Position numbers and translations under genes: made by a program. From NCBI RefSeq assembly GCF_005144865.1, contig NZ_SWFM01000005.1, positions 1 to 64,000 on the forward strand: 64,000 bases of DNA, written 5' to 3'. The first letter of the stretch is position 1. Each line of letters starts with the position of its first letter. Below the pieces are notes generated by a model. It was not told the DNA's origin and searched no databases. It was given only the letters and a program-made list of their open reading frames with translations. The stretch is from Guptibacillus hwajinpoensis. Lineage in GTDB: Bacteria; Bacillota; Bacilli; Bacillales; Guptibacillaceae. Positions 34,815 to 43,862 of the stretch are shown one piece after another.

Positions 34815-36184
34815 ACGGTTGTAACCAGCTGTTTTTCAATAGCAGATTTCGCCAGGAATATGGCATATTCCATTGGTAAAGATCTTGTTCTAGCTTCTTC
34901 TGATTTAAGTCTAGCGTGTGAAAAGATTCCTCTACCTGGCTTAGAATTCGCTTCGAAAAGATATATTTTACCTTCTTTCGTAACACCAAGGTCAAAGCCA
35001 ATTTCTCCGATGAAGCCTGGGAGCTTTGAATCGATATTACGACTTAATTGCAAAGCAGCTTCCATTAAATCTGTTTCGATTTGTCTATTAATACCAAATT
35101 CAGAAGCGAGTTCACCAATTGTTTTAACTGTTCCGTCCGAAGCCATATGAGTCGTTAAACTTCCTGCGCCTGCTATTTTGGCAGCAATTGCGCTTACTTC
35201 CCATTTTCCTTCTTTGTTCTTGTTCGTATGAACACGGTAATCCATAGGTCTCTGATTAATGCGGTGGAGGTCTATCCCTTGTTGAACAATCAAGCCTTTC
35301 AAACCGTTCGGATATTGAGTCTTCAACAATCTAGAAAGAGAAGAGTATCTTCTCAGACGGTTTTCTTTCTCTGTTCTGAAACGACAATAGTAATACTTTT
35401 CATTTGCTGGCTTTAGGATTTGTTGAATACCTAATCCGAGACTTCCGTTCGCTGGTTTAATATAAACCTGCTCATAATCATTTAGCATTCGCGATAGAAT
35501 GCTACTTTTAGGATTCAAAAGAGTTTCTGGTAAGTATTGCTTAACAGCCTGATCTTCACGAAGCTTCTCGAACATCGTCCATTTATCGAAAAACCCAGGG
35601 TTAAACCATGGCGTGAAGTATTGTGACTGTAATTTCTGCATCGTGTCTGTAACTTGTTCGATTGCTTCTGAGCTACGGTTCGGCAGACGGTCATAAACAA
35701 CATCTGGAATGGGAACCGTTGCCCTGTACCAACCTCGTTTGTTGTACATTAGCCCTTTAATCGTTCCTGATTTCCAATTAATTTGATGTGCACCAAAAAC
35801 AAAACCGACTGCACCTGATTTTGTAGCAGCTGAGAGCAATTTAGCAAAATACATACTACGTTCTCCAATTGGCCTCATACTATCCTTCGTGAATCCGGCC
35901 GTGAAAATACCAATTAGTGGTCCAATATGAAGTGAATTTCCTTTCTCAAAAAGATGGATCGGACACTCTTCAGGGATACCAAGTACCTTCCAAAGATCCT
36001 CAGAAAGCAGGTATTCTTCCTTATTTTCTGGATGTGGGGAAACGGTACAAAATGATCGACGAGAACCAAAACAGAGTTGATTTGGGAACGAAACCTGATC
36101 TACCCAGCTTTTAAATCGACTTGGAGGTACATAAAACGTTCCAGTAGAATTTTTTTCTTTTTTCAATGAAAGTATCGTATTCAT
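34811..36184 (-). CDS. yheD: YheC/YheD-family ATP-grasp coat protein (3rd in operon)
   Basis: At 457 residues it has the size of B. subtilis YheD. An N-terminal beta-rich domain (GSRRSFCTVSPHP) is followed by YheC-type PLIGIFTAGF and YDRLPNRSSE segments. The ATP-grasp contains VYIKPANGSLGLGIQ and IYLFEANSKPGR. The symbol is assigned by length and likeness and could fit the first paralogue equally. ATGA overlap with both neighbours shows tight coupling. Confidence 0.82.
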   Translation of the reverse strand: MNTILSLKKEKNSTGTFYVPPSRFKSWVDQVSFPNQLCFGSRRSFCTVSPHPENKEEYLLSEDLWKVLGIPEECPIHLFEKGNSLHIGPLIGIFTAGFTKDSMRPIGERSMYFAKLLSAATKSGAVGFVFGAHQINWKSGTIKGLMYNKRGWYRATVPIPDVVYDRLPNRSSEAIEQVTDTMQKLQSQYFTPWFNPGFFDKWTMFEKLREDQAVKQYLPETLLNPKSSILSRMLNDYEQVYIKPANGSLGLGIQQILKPANEKYYYCRFRTEKENRLRRYSSLSRLLKTQYPNGLKGLIVQQGIDLHRINQRPMDYRVHTNKNKEGKWEVSAIAAKIAGAGSLTTHMASDGTVKTIGELASEFGINRQIETDLMEAALQLSRNIDSKLPGFIGEIGFDLGVTKEGKIYLFEANSKPGRGIFSHARLKSEEARTRSLPMEYAIFLAKSAIEKQLVTTV

Positions 36185-37242
36185 ATTTTCTTAACCCCTT
36201 CCTTCTCGTTAAGGAGAGAACCACAGTATTCAAATAACAATGCAGGATAATTAACATGACTTTGAATAATTTGATGACCAGGTTTTGAATTAGCTTCAAG
36301 TAACCAAACTTTACCTGATTGATCTATGCCAAAATCTAGACCAAGTTCGAAAAGAGGAGGGAACTTTTTTTCTAATAATGTAGCAATGTGTGAAGCAAGT
36401 TGTGTGATCTTCTCATCTGCAGCTAATAGTACCTCAGATGGTATCGCAACTTGATCGTCCTGTTCGATCGAACCGCCACTATGCAGATTAGAAACGAAAG
36501 ATTGCTCTTTCCCTACGCGCATTGCACGGCCTAATTCGCACCACATGCAATTTGCTCGTTTCTTTAATACAACTCTTCTGTCGAATGGTCTCTGCCTCTC
36601 GTCGAGCAGTTTAAGCATTTGTTGTGCCATGTAATTACGTTTGTACAACATTCTAGTAACAAAGTTAAGAAAAGAACTGGTTGTATCATAAGTATGATGA
36701 GTGACATTGCCTTTATGATTGATTTGAATAGAGATCTTATGTGAAGTCTTTGTAATATGAATAAGTCCGTTTCCTTGAGAGCCAATAATAGGTTTCAAGA
36801 TAAGAGTATTATGGTTCTTAAACCAATCAGTTAAAATTCTGGCACTGGTATGACGCTGAAGTTTAAGTGTTTTGGGAAGGTGTCTACGAAGTAGTGGGTC
36901 CGATTTTAAATATTTATATATAATCCATTTGCCAGGAAGGCCATAACCAAGAAAAGTTGCATTCGTTTGATTTTTCAACCAGTGGACAAATGAAGATTGG
37001 TTTTCTTGTTTATTTGCAGGGTAGAAACAGCGATCATAGATAAAATCTGGTACAGGGAATGTTGCCCTTTTCCAAGTTTGTAATGATCGATCGTAGGTTA
37101 AACCGCTTATATCATTTAAAGCAATCTGATCAGGTAAAAAACGGTAAATGGAATAGCCCAATGAGCTCCCTTCTTGTGCGATTCTTTCTATATAATTCTG
37201 CTCGTGCATGAATGAGGACTGCATTATGCCAAATGATGTCAT
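36181..37242 (-). CDS. yheC: YheC/YheD-family ATP-grasp coat protein (2nd in operon)
   Basis: At 353 residues it matches the shorter B. subtilis YheC. It lacks the N-terminal domain of its 450-residue neighbours. ATP-grasp motifs are LILKPIIGSQGNGLIH and VWLLEANSKPGHQ. AGGAGG precedes ATG 37242. The symbol is tentative, because four paralogues compete for two names. Confidence 0.8.
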   Translation of the reverse strand: MTSFGIMQSSFMHEQNYIERIAQEGSSLGYSIYRFLPDQIALNDISGLTYDRSLQTWKRATFPVPDFIYDRCFYPANKQENQSSFVHWLKNQTNATFLGYGLPGKWIIYKYLKSDPLLRRHLPKTLKLQRHTSARILTDWFKNHNTLILKPIIGSQGNGLIHITKTSHKISIQINHKGNVTHHTYDTTSSFLNFVTRMLYKRNYMAQQMLKLLDERQRPFDRRVVLKKRANCMWCELGRAMRVGKEQSFVSNLHSGGSIEQDDQVAIPSEVLLAADEKITQLASHIATLLEKKFPPLFELGLDFGIDQSGKVWLLEANSKPGHQIIQSHVNYPALLFEYCGSLLNEKEGVKKI

Positions 37243-37251
37243 ATGTTCCTC

Positions 37252-38607
37252 CTAAGATGTGTACCAGTTAAAAAAGCGAATGAGTGCTTTTACTGATGGC
37301 CGATAACAGTTTGTATTGATTCCATCAGACGTCTTAGATGGCTTTGTATTAACTTCAATAATCCATGGATGTCCGTCTTGGTCCACAGACAGGTCAATAC
37401 CGAGTTCACCAAACATCCCGTCACTTTCTCGATCAATAATTTGTGAAATTTCGCATGCAAGTTCAGGAACAATTCTTTTGGTTTGTTTCTGAATTGCTTC
37501 ATCGAATTGAATGAGGCCATCTTCAAATTTTTTTAACAAAGCTCCACGAGCAATGTTAGATACAAACTGGTCTTTTGACTGAGCAATGCGTGCAACTGCT
37601 GAAACGACCTTCCATCTTTCGCCGGAATCCTTTAAACACAAGATTCGGAAGTCAACAGGGCATCCATCAATTTCAAGAAGTGGGATCCCTTGTTGGACAA
37701 GGTAAGGTACAAGCTTGGAACGACCGCGAATGGTTGGATAAAGTCCTGAAAGAGTTTTTGATGTGATGGTCTGATTCCCTTGAAAGCTAGAGTAGTCGAG
37801 TTGAAAATGGTGGTCTCGATAACTAATACGAAAAATATGCTTTCCTTGACTTCCGTTAAGGGGCTTTAAATAGAGTGTAGGATAGCTGCTCATCATGGAC
37901 TGAATGTTATCGAATGATTCAAGTAGAATCGTCTCTGGAAGATAAGGAGCCACTTCATCATGCGGGAGCAGTTTTTGATGCACTTCCCATTTATTAAGAA
38001 AGGATTCATTGAAATATGGAATGTTTTGTTCTCGCCATATCGCTTTCAGTTTCTCAATTTGACTCGATTTCTCTAGTTTTCTTGAATGAATGCGGTTATA
38101 GATTAAGGATGGTTTAGGAAGATCCGAATTAATCCATGAGCGTTGATTCCATATCGTTCCCTGCACTCGATGTTCATTCCATGGCTTTAATGTGTATACA
38201 TAGAACAGTATGTGGTGTTCTTCGCAATACTCGGCGATTTCTCTGCAGAAAGCCGTGTAAGCTCCAAACGGTTGTGACTCGTCGCCCTTTGCGTTAGTTG
38301 CGAGACAAAGAATTGGACCGAGCGATATCATATTCAGCTTATTGCAGAATGTAAGTGTGATAGGGATTGTTTGATTGGGTAGTGAAAGGGAAGTGAGAAG
38401 AGCAGGTGAACAGTATACGGTATGACTTGAACTAGTTCGATAGACCTGTACCTCTACGACTTCTTCAAGTGCGCCACATTGAAATAAGAGAGATGGTTTA
38501 TTTATTTGCCACTTTACAGCAATCGTTTCTGGGATTGATAGTGACAGAAGAGTGTTATTCTTTATTTCATTATTGGGTTGCAAAATAATCTTTTCAGTAT
38601 GTTTCAT
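37252..38607 (-). CDS. YheC/YheD-family ATP-grasp coat protein (1st in operon)
   Basis: The 451-residue protein has the YheD layout: an N-terminal domain, YheC-type middle (YNRIHSRKLEKSSQ) and ATP-grasp with LYLKPLNGSQGKHIF and WIIEVNTKPSKT. The final motif is EVNTKP rather than EANSKP, a conservative change. ATG 38607 has GAGGG upstream; a GTG one codon earlier is possible. It is the promoter-proximal gene, behind a sigma-K promoter match. Confidence 0.83.
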   Translation of the reverse strand: MKHTEKIILQPNNEIKNNTLLSLSIPETIAVKWQINKPSLLFQCGALEEVVEVQVYRTSSSHTVYCSPALLTSLSLPNQTIPITLTFCNKLNMISLGPILCLATNAKGDESQPFGAYTAFCREIAEYCEEHHILFYVYTLKPWNEHRVQGTIWNQRSWINSDLPKPSLIYNRIHSRKLEKSSQIEKLKAIWREQNIPYFNESFLNKWEVHQKLLPHDEVAPYLPETILLESFDNIQSMMSSYPTLYLKPLNGSQGKHIFRISYRDHHFQLDYSSFQGNQTITSKTLSGLYPTIRGRSKLVPYLVQQGIPLLEIDGCPVDFRILCLKDSGERWKVVSAVARIAQSKDQFVSNIARGALLKKFEDGLIQFDEAIQKQTKRIVPELACEISQIIDRESDGMFGELGIDLSVDQDGHPWIIEVNTKPSKTSDGINTNCYRPSVKALIRFFNWYTS

Positions 38608-38677
38608 CACAGACCCTCGTTCAACTGTTTTTCTGATTTATGCCTTCCTATAACTGGATAGGCAATAGCGGATATCG

Positions 38678-38706
38678 TATACTATGAAGATGGAGTTTAC
38701 TATGTG
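38678..38706 (-). promoter_or_regulatory. Sigma-K promoter of the yheC/yheD operon
   Basis: On the minus strand CACA (38706-38703), 16 nt, CATAGTATA (38686-38678). This fits the sigma-K pattern mACm-N16-CATAnnnTA at every defined position and predicts late mother-cell expression, fitting coat proteins. Confidence 0.65.
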
Positions 38707-38735
38707 AATGTGATAGATAGAAAGGTTGAGGTACG

Positions 38736-39878
38736 ATGTCGTCCATTATCATAACTGTCTTATTTATGATAGCGATTGGCGCTATTATAGGAGGACTTAC
38801 GAATTCATTAGCAATTAAAATGCTATTCAGACCATATGAAGCGCGTTATATTGGCAATTGGAAAATTCCGTTTACACCTGGACTTATTCCTAAGAGAAGA
38901 GATGAGCTTGCTGTTCAGCTCGGAAGAATGGTTGTTGAACATCTTCTTACCGCCGAAGGAATACAGCAGAAAATGCATGATCCAGTTTTCAAGCGAACGA
39001 TGATTGAATATGCACAAAAAGAAGTACTTCGTTTCCTTGAGACAGATGAATCAATAGAAGCACTTCTAAAAAAAGGTCTTCATATGCAGGATCCTACCAA
39101 TGAAGTGAAAATGAGAGCTTCCTCTTATATTAGTGGCAAGCTTGAAGTGAAGATGGTGGAATTAAAACAAAAGGAAGTTGTTGACATTCTTCCTGAACGA
39201 TTGCAAACGAAAGTAGATGATTCTATTGAACCGTTTGCTGACTTAATTCTTACAAAAGTAAGTAATTATATTGCCTCGACAGAAGGTAAGGATAAGTTAT
39301 CGGTTATGATTGATCGTTATCTAGCTGATCGTGGGACCCTTGGAAGTATGATTAATATGTTTTTTACAAACACTCGACTTGTAGATAAAGTCCAGCCAGA
39401 ACTGCTGAGGCTTTTGAAGCAGAAGGATATACAAAATGTGATTGTTACGATGCTTGAGAAGGAATGGAACGAGCTGAAGGTAACGAAGCTGGAATCGTTT
39501 GAAGGTAAATTCAATTCAAAAGAAATAGTTGATGAAATTACTTCACTTATTGTAAATGAAATTCCTATTGATCATTTCATGCAGCTTTCATTAACGGATG
39601 CTGTAGCCCCGTATAAAGATCGTATAATTGAAGATTTTGTTCCTAGGATTGTGGATGCTGCTGGAAATTATTTAAGTAGCAATCTTCAGCCACTCATGGA
39701 ACAAATGCATCTCGCAGATATTGTAAAAGGACAAGTAGAAACCTTTTCAGTAGGGCGAATAGAGGAGATGGTTCTTTCCATTTCAAGAAGAGAATTTAAA
39801 ATGATTACGTACCTTGGAGCAGTGCTCGGAGGGATGATCGGATTGATTCAGGGAATTGTTATTACCCTTATCGGATGA
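38736..39878 (+). CDS. yheB: YheB, DUF445 membrane protein
   Basis: The 380-residue DUF445 protein has an N-terminal membrane helix followed by GGLTNSLAIKMLFRP, a long helical soluble region, and a C-terminal membrane helix (GAVLGGMIGLIQGIVITLIG). Function unknown. Divergent from the ATP-grasp operon and followed by yheA, as in B. subtilis. Start has GAGGT. Confidence 0.88.
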   Translation: MSSIIITVLFMIAIGAIIGGLTNSLAIKMLFRPYEARYIGNWKIPFTPGLIPKRRDELAVQLGRMVVEHLLTAEGIQQKMHDPVFKRTMIEYAQKEVLRFLETDESIEALLKKGLHMQDPTNEVKMRASSYISGKLEVKMVELKQKEVVDILPERLQTKVDDSIEPFADLILTKVSNYIASTEGKDKLSVMIDRYLADRGTLGSMINMFFTNTRLVDKVQPELLRLLKQKDIQNVIVTMLEKEWNELKVTKLESFEGKFNSKEIVDEITSLIVNEIPIDHFMQLSLTDAVAPYKDRIIEDFVPRIVDAAGNYLSSNLQPLMEQMHLADIVKGQVETFSVGRIEEMVLSISRREFKMITYLGAVLGGMIGLIQGIVITLIG

Positions 39879-39959
39879 ATTTCATCTCAGTCTTTGTTAT
39901 AGTGGGTAAGTAAAGGGTTATGAGAGCGAAATAATCCTCAAACTAAGGAGGTATATACA

Positions 39960-40328
39960 ATGGCAGAGAAGAATTTATACGACGTAGCATATGAGCTAGA
40001 AAGCGCAATGCGTGAGCATGAGGACTACACGAAGCTTAAAGAACTATACGATCAAGTAAACCAGGATGAAGTTTCAAAGAAACTATTTGATAACTTCCGC
40101 AACATGCAGATGGAGCTTCAACAAAAGCAAATGACTGGTGAGCAAATCACTGAAGAAGAAGCACAAAAAGCTCAACAACAAGTTGAACTTGTACAGCAGC
40201 ACGAAGTGATTTCTCAATTAATGCAACAAGAGCAGCGCATGAGCCAGGTTATTCAGGACGTTAACAAAATCGTAACTAGACCACTTGAAGATCTATACGG
40301 TAGCCCTGAAGAAGGTTCCGAGCAATAA
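39960..40328 (+). CDS. yheA: YheA, YlbF/YmcA-family protein
   Basis: The 122-residue, almost wholly helical protein belongs to the YlbF/YmcA (Com_YlbF) family. Members of the family form the Y-complex that affects RNase Y, but no such role is shown for YheA. DVAYELESAMREHEDYTKLKEL and a Gln-rich centre are visible. A strong AAGGAGG precedes the ATG. Confidence 0.88.
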   Translation: MAEKNLYDVAYELESAMREHEDYTKLKELYDQVNQDEVSKKLFDNFRNMQMELQQKQMTGEQITEEEAQKAQQQVELVQQHEVISQLMQQEQRMSQVIQDVNKIVTRPLEDLYGSPEEGSEQ

Positions 40329-40346
40329 GTCGTTATAAGACGATAG

Positions 40347-40384
40347 AAGAACGCCCGCCATACTAATGGCGGGCGTTCTTTTTA
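40347..40384 (+). terminator. Terminator after yheA
   Basis: AAGAACGCCCGCCAT / ATGGCGGGCGTTCTT hairpin and a T run. Confidence 0.92.
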
Positions 40385-40413
40385 ATTTGCTTGCTTCCTA
40401 GTTAGGATGATTT

Positions 40414-40635
40414 CTAGACAGCGTTTTCGATTACTCCAATTACTTCAAACTGCTGTGGCTGAGTTGTAATCCTCTCTGTTACTTCACATTGAGGGCAATC
40501 CAGTTCATAATTCCTATTCTCATTCCCACCAATCAATCCACGAAATTCATGGTCACATTCTGAACATTTGTAAACATGCGGTTCCTCTAATGTACCAACG
40601 CAGTCAAATCGAATGCGTTCTTTCCCTTGTGTCAT
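40414..40635 (-). CDS. Small zinc-ribbon protein (73 aa)
   Basis: Two cysteine pairs, KCSECD and CPQC, about 22 residues apart, form a zinc ribbon. MTQGKERIRFDCVG is the start chosen at 40635, behind GAGGGG. The longer upstream frame lacks a site. No catalytic domain is seen. Family not recognised; a role in protein or nucleic-acid binding is possible. Confidence 0.62.
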   Translation of the reverse strand: MTQGKERIRFDCVGTLEEPHVYKCSECDHEFRGLIGGNENRNYELDCPQCEVTERITTQPQQFEVIGVIENAV

Positions 40636-40831
40636 ACTTACTTGCCCCTCTCTTCTATTGTAATACATTTGTAATAATAGTAGTTTCATATTAAAACTTC
40701 CCACGGTCCAACCATTCTAAACTCCTAATTTTAACAATAAGTCATTTGGTTCAAATTTATGTGATAGGACATGATTCAACCTTCATAGAGTTAAGTGATA
40801 AGAGGACTACTTTGGTTCAGGAGGGATCCGA

Positions 40832-41683
40832 ATGGTATACAAACTTCTGGCTTTAGACATCGATGGAACCCTGCTTAGGTCTAATCATAAGATTGATAAA
40901 GAAACGAAAGATGCAATTAGTTATGTACAGGAAAAAGGCGTATATGTAACACTTACGACGAGTCGCAATTTTGCATCTGCAAAAAAGATTGCGAAGGCAG
41001 TAAAGCTTGATGAAGCTATTCTCATTACTCATAGTGGAGCTTTCATTGCTGAACAGGTAAAAGAGCCTATTCATGAAGAGAGGATATCAAACAAAGATGT
41101 TCGAGAGGTTGTAAAGATTCTTGAGGAATTCGATTGTCATATTCGCATCATTCATGAACGATTAGCAGTAGGGAATCGGGTTAAGCATAACCATTATTTG
41201 TCGGCAAAAATGACACTAGGGATAGGTGATCCACTTTTCTACCCAGTTAACTTTGTAGAAACGCTTAGTGACTATTTAGAGAAAAAAGAACTCTCTCCAC
41301 CAAAGATCGATGCTCATTTCTTCCATGAACAGGAAAGAGAAGAAGCTCGTCGTCTTCTTGAAGAACGCATTCCTTCAATATCTGTCGTTCGTTCGACAAA
41401 GTGTAACTTCGGTATCGTTCCTAAAGGAGTATCAAAAGCAAAGGGATTGCGTCTGCTTGGTGATAAATTAGGAATATCAGTGGATCAAATGGTAGTAATA
41501 GGCGATGCAGATTGTGATGCAGAAATGATTCGTCAAGCTGGGCTTGGCGTTGCAATGGGAAATGCGTCCTATGAATTAAAAAGGCTAGCAGATTGGGTAA
41601 CGCGGTCAAATGACCAACAAGGTGTGTCTTATATGGTGAAGGAAGTATTCAGGAGACAAATGCGTGTACAGTTAAAAAGATAG
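40832..41683 (+). CDS. Cof-type HAD hydrolase
   Basis: This is a 283-residue HAD-IIB phosphatase. LDIDGTLLRSNHKI (8-21) carries the nucleophile and acid-base aspartates, TTSRN is motif II, and VVIGDADCDAEMI with GVAMGNA are motifs III and IV. Such enzymes dephosphorylate sugar phosphates, FMN or pyridoxal phosphate; the substrate is not evident. The start has CAGGAGG. Confidence 0.88.
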   Translation: MVYKLLALDIDGTLLRSNHKIDKETKDAISYVQEKGVYVTLTTSRNFASAKKIAKAVKLDEAILITHSGAFIAEQVKEPIHEERISNKDVREVVKILEEFDCHIRIIHERLAVGNRVKHNHYLSAKMTLGIGDPLFYPVNFVETLSDYLEKKELSPPKIDAHFFHEQEREEARRLLEERIPSISVVRSTKCNFGIVPKGVSKAKGLRLLGDKLGISVDQMVVIGDADCDAEMIRQAGLGVAMGNASYELKRLADWVTRSNDQQGVSYMVKEVFRRQMRVQLKR

Positions 41684-41717
41684 TCGCTCGTGCGTTGAGA
41701 ATAGAATCAATTTTTTA

Positions 41718-41767
41718 CGCCTTAGTCGAACCTTGTCAAATAAAGGGGGATTGAGGCGTCTTTTGTG
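41718..41767 (+). terminator. Possible terminator
   Basis: ACGCCTTA pairs with TGAGGCGT over a long loop and is followed by CTTTTG. Weak. Confidence 0.35.
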
Positions 41768-41792
41768 TGACTTTCGATGCATTTTTACAAAA

Positions 41793-41806
41793 TGAAAAGG
41801 CTTTCA
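41793..41806 (+). promoter_or_regulatory. Candidate cre (CcpA) site upstream of aldehyde dehydrogenase
   Basis: TGAAAAGGCTTTCA is palindromic (TGAAA / TTTCA) and close to cre, but the central CG is lost. Its place in the promoter region would give catabolite control. Confidence 0.3.
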
Positions 41807-41866
41807 CGGAAAAATATCTAATATTTATAACGTTTGATAATTTTATTATCTGGAGGGATAGTTAGT

Positions 41867-43348
41867 ATGCAAAAAATTCTCGATTTGAGTCCAAAGGTAG
41901 CAGAATTTCTGAAAGGTACGAAACAACTCTACATTAACGGTCAATGGAAAGATTCAGTCTCAGGAAGAACATTTGATACACTAAACCCCTCAACTGGAGA
42001 AGTTTTAGCAACAGTTAGTGAAGCCATGAAAGACGATATTGATGAAGCGGTTATGGCTGCAAGGAAAGCATTTGATAGTGGTCCATGGTCTCGTATGTCT
42101 GCTTCAGCCAGAAGCCGATTAATTTATAAACTAGCTGATTTAATGGAAGAGAACAAAGAAGAGTTAGCTATGATTGACACGCTTGATAACGGTAAACCAA
42201 TTCGCGAAACTCGAAATGCTGACGTTCCTCTTGCAATCGAGCATTTTCGCTATTATGCAGGATGGTCAACCAAAATCATGGGACAAACTATTCCTGTAAA
42301 TGGACCGTTTTTTAACTATACTCGTCACGAAGCACTAGGTGTTGTCGGACAAATCATTCCATGGAATTTCCCATTACTTATGGCGGCTTGGAAACTTGGT
42401 GCAGCACTTGCGACTGGATGTACAGTTGTCTTAAAACCAGCTGAACAGACTCCGTTATCTGCTCTTTACTTGGCTCAGCTAATGGAAGAAGCAGGCTTCC
42501 CTGAAGGTGTTGTGAACGTTGTACCTGGATACGGAGAAACTGCAGGAGATGCACTCGTTAAACATCCAAATGTGGACAAAATTGCTTTCACTGGATCAAC
42601 CCCAGTTGGTAAATATATTATGAGTCAGGCATCAAACGACTTGAAGCGTGTAACGCTAGAGCTTGGTGGGAAATCTCCAAATATCATTTTACCAGATGCT
42701 GATATGACAAAAGCGATACCAGGTGCCTTGAGCGGTATTATGTTTAATCAGGGGCAGGTATGTTGTGCAGGATCAAGATTGTATATCCAAAAGAAAGCTT
42801 ATGACAACGTAATGGCAGACCTAGTGAGCCATAGTCAAAAGATTAAACAAGGAGCAGGCCTTGATCCAGATACGGAAATGGGACCGCTTGTATCAGAAGA
42901 GCAGCATCAGCGTGTAATGAATTACATTACTAAAGGGCAGAATGAAGGCGCAGAACTACTTACTGGTGGACAAGTTCCATACGAAAAGGGCTATTATGTC
43001 CAGCCGACTATTTTCTCTGACGTTGATGACAAAATGACAATTGCGAAAGAAGAAATTTTCGGTCCAGTTGTAGCAGCTATGCCGTTCGAAGATCTTGATG
43101 AAGTAATTGAACGTGCAAACGACTCGAACTACGGCCTAGCAGCAGGGCTATGGACTGAAAACTTGAAATCTGCACACTATGTAGCAAATAAGATTAAAGC
43201 CGGAACTGTTTGGGTTAACTGTTACAATGCATTTGACGCCGCTTCTCCATTCGGAGGATACAAGCAGTCTGGAATTGGAAGAGAAATGGGCTCTTACGCA
43301 CTGAACAATTACACAGAAGTAAAGAGCGTTTGGATTAACTTGAAGTAA
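41867..43348 (+). CDS. NAD(P)-dependent aldehyde dehydrogenase
   Basis: The 493-residue enzyme oxidises aldehydes to acids. LGGKSPNIILPDAD (glutamate near 265 in LELGGK), GQVCCAGSR with the catalytic cysteine near 298, and KEEIFGPV are seen. It is closest to the DhaS/AldA group. ATG 41867 follows TGGAGGG; the 11-codon longer frame has no site. Expression may be under catabolite control. Confidence 0.92.
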   Translation: MQKILDLSPKVAEFLKGTKQLYINGQWKDSVSGRTFDTLNPSTGEVLATVSEAMKDDIDEAVMAARKAFDSGPWSRMSASARSRLIYKLADLMEENKEELAMIDTLDNGKPIRETRNADVPLAIEHFRYYAGWSTKIMGQTIPVNGPFFNYTRHEALGVVGQIIPWNFPLLMAAWKLGAALATGCTVVLKPAEQTPLSALYLAQLMEEAGFPEGVVNVVPGYGETAGDALVKHPNVDKIAFTGSTPVGKYIMSQASNDLKRVTLELGGKSPNIILPDADMTKAIPGALSGIMFNQGQVCCAGSRLYIQKKAYDNVMADLVSHSQKIKQGAGLDPDTEMGPLVSEEQHQRVMNYITKGQNEGAELLTGGQVPYEKGYYVQPTIFSDVDDKMTIAKEEIFGPVVAAMPFEDLDEVIERANDSNYGLAAGLWTENLKSAHYVANKIKAGTVWVNCYNAFDAASPFGGYKQSGIGREMGSYALNNYTEVKSVWINLK

Positions 43349-43358
43349 GAAGAAGAGA

Positions 43359-43394
43359 ACCGCCCGTCCATAAGGTATGGACGGGCGGTTTTTG
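43359..43394 (+). terminator. Terminator after aldehyde dehydrogenase
   Basis: AACCGCCCGTCCATA and complement form a 15-bp GC-rich stem followed by TTTTTG. Repeat block R1 begins just after. Confidence 0.92.
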
Positions 43395-43404
43395 TTTGGA
43401 TTGA

Positions 43405-43679
43405 AGTGCTTGTCGGACCTAAACGGGCTCTTCCGCTTTTCATGTCCAGCTGCGACTCGCAGAAACTGCGATATTTCACTCTTTCATAGGAACACAAAGA
43501 ACGTGTTCCCATTCAAGAGTTCCAATATCTCCGTTTCTAAACGCTCGCCTCCGCTTTTCGTGTCCAGCTGCAGTGGGCAGACACTCGGTCACTTCATCCT
43601 ATAACTCGAACACAAAGAACGTGTTCAATTTATAGGGCTCCAGTGCCTGTCGTGTCTAAACGCCCACTTCCGCTTTTCA
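43405..43679. repeat. Structured repeat family R1, copy 2 (two units plus a half unit)
   Basis: A 3' half unit (43405-43440) is followed by unit A (43452-43548) and unit B (43572-43668). Unit B pairs AGTGGGC/GCCCACT, AGACAC/GTGTCT, CACT/AGTG, CCTATAA/TTATAGG and GAACAC/GTGTTC. Compared with 9524-9620, four of five helices have different bases but still pair. The block runs from the upstream terminator into the stop codon of yhzD. Confidence 0.87.
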
Positions 43680-43862
43680 TCTTTTAAACAAAATTAGTTT
43701 GCCTTGTGATGAGACGACGCGGGCGGAGTTTTTTTCTAGTCCTTTTTGTTTGAGTAGTTCTTCGCCGACTTTTTTGGCTTCTTTGTCGTCCTGAGCTTCG
43801 AAGCTTTCGTCTAGGACATTGGTTCCGTTTTTTTCGAATGCGGTGATAATGTACTTTTCCAT
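43677..43862 (-). CDS. yhzD: YhzD-like small protein
   Basis: The 61-residue protein reads like the YhzD family, from the MEKYIITAFEKNG start to the VVSSQGKLILFKR end with an EEAKK-type helix between. Function unknown. AGGAGGGG precedes the ATG. Its TGA stop lies inside the terminal CCGCTTTTCA of repeat R1, so the repeat may have replaced the original 3' end. Confidence 0.72.
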   Translation of the reverse strand: MEKYIITAFEKNGTNVLDESFEAQDDKEAKKVGEELLKQKGLEKNSARVVSSQGKLILFKR

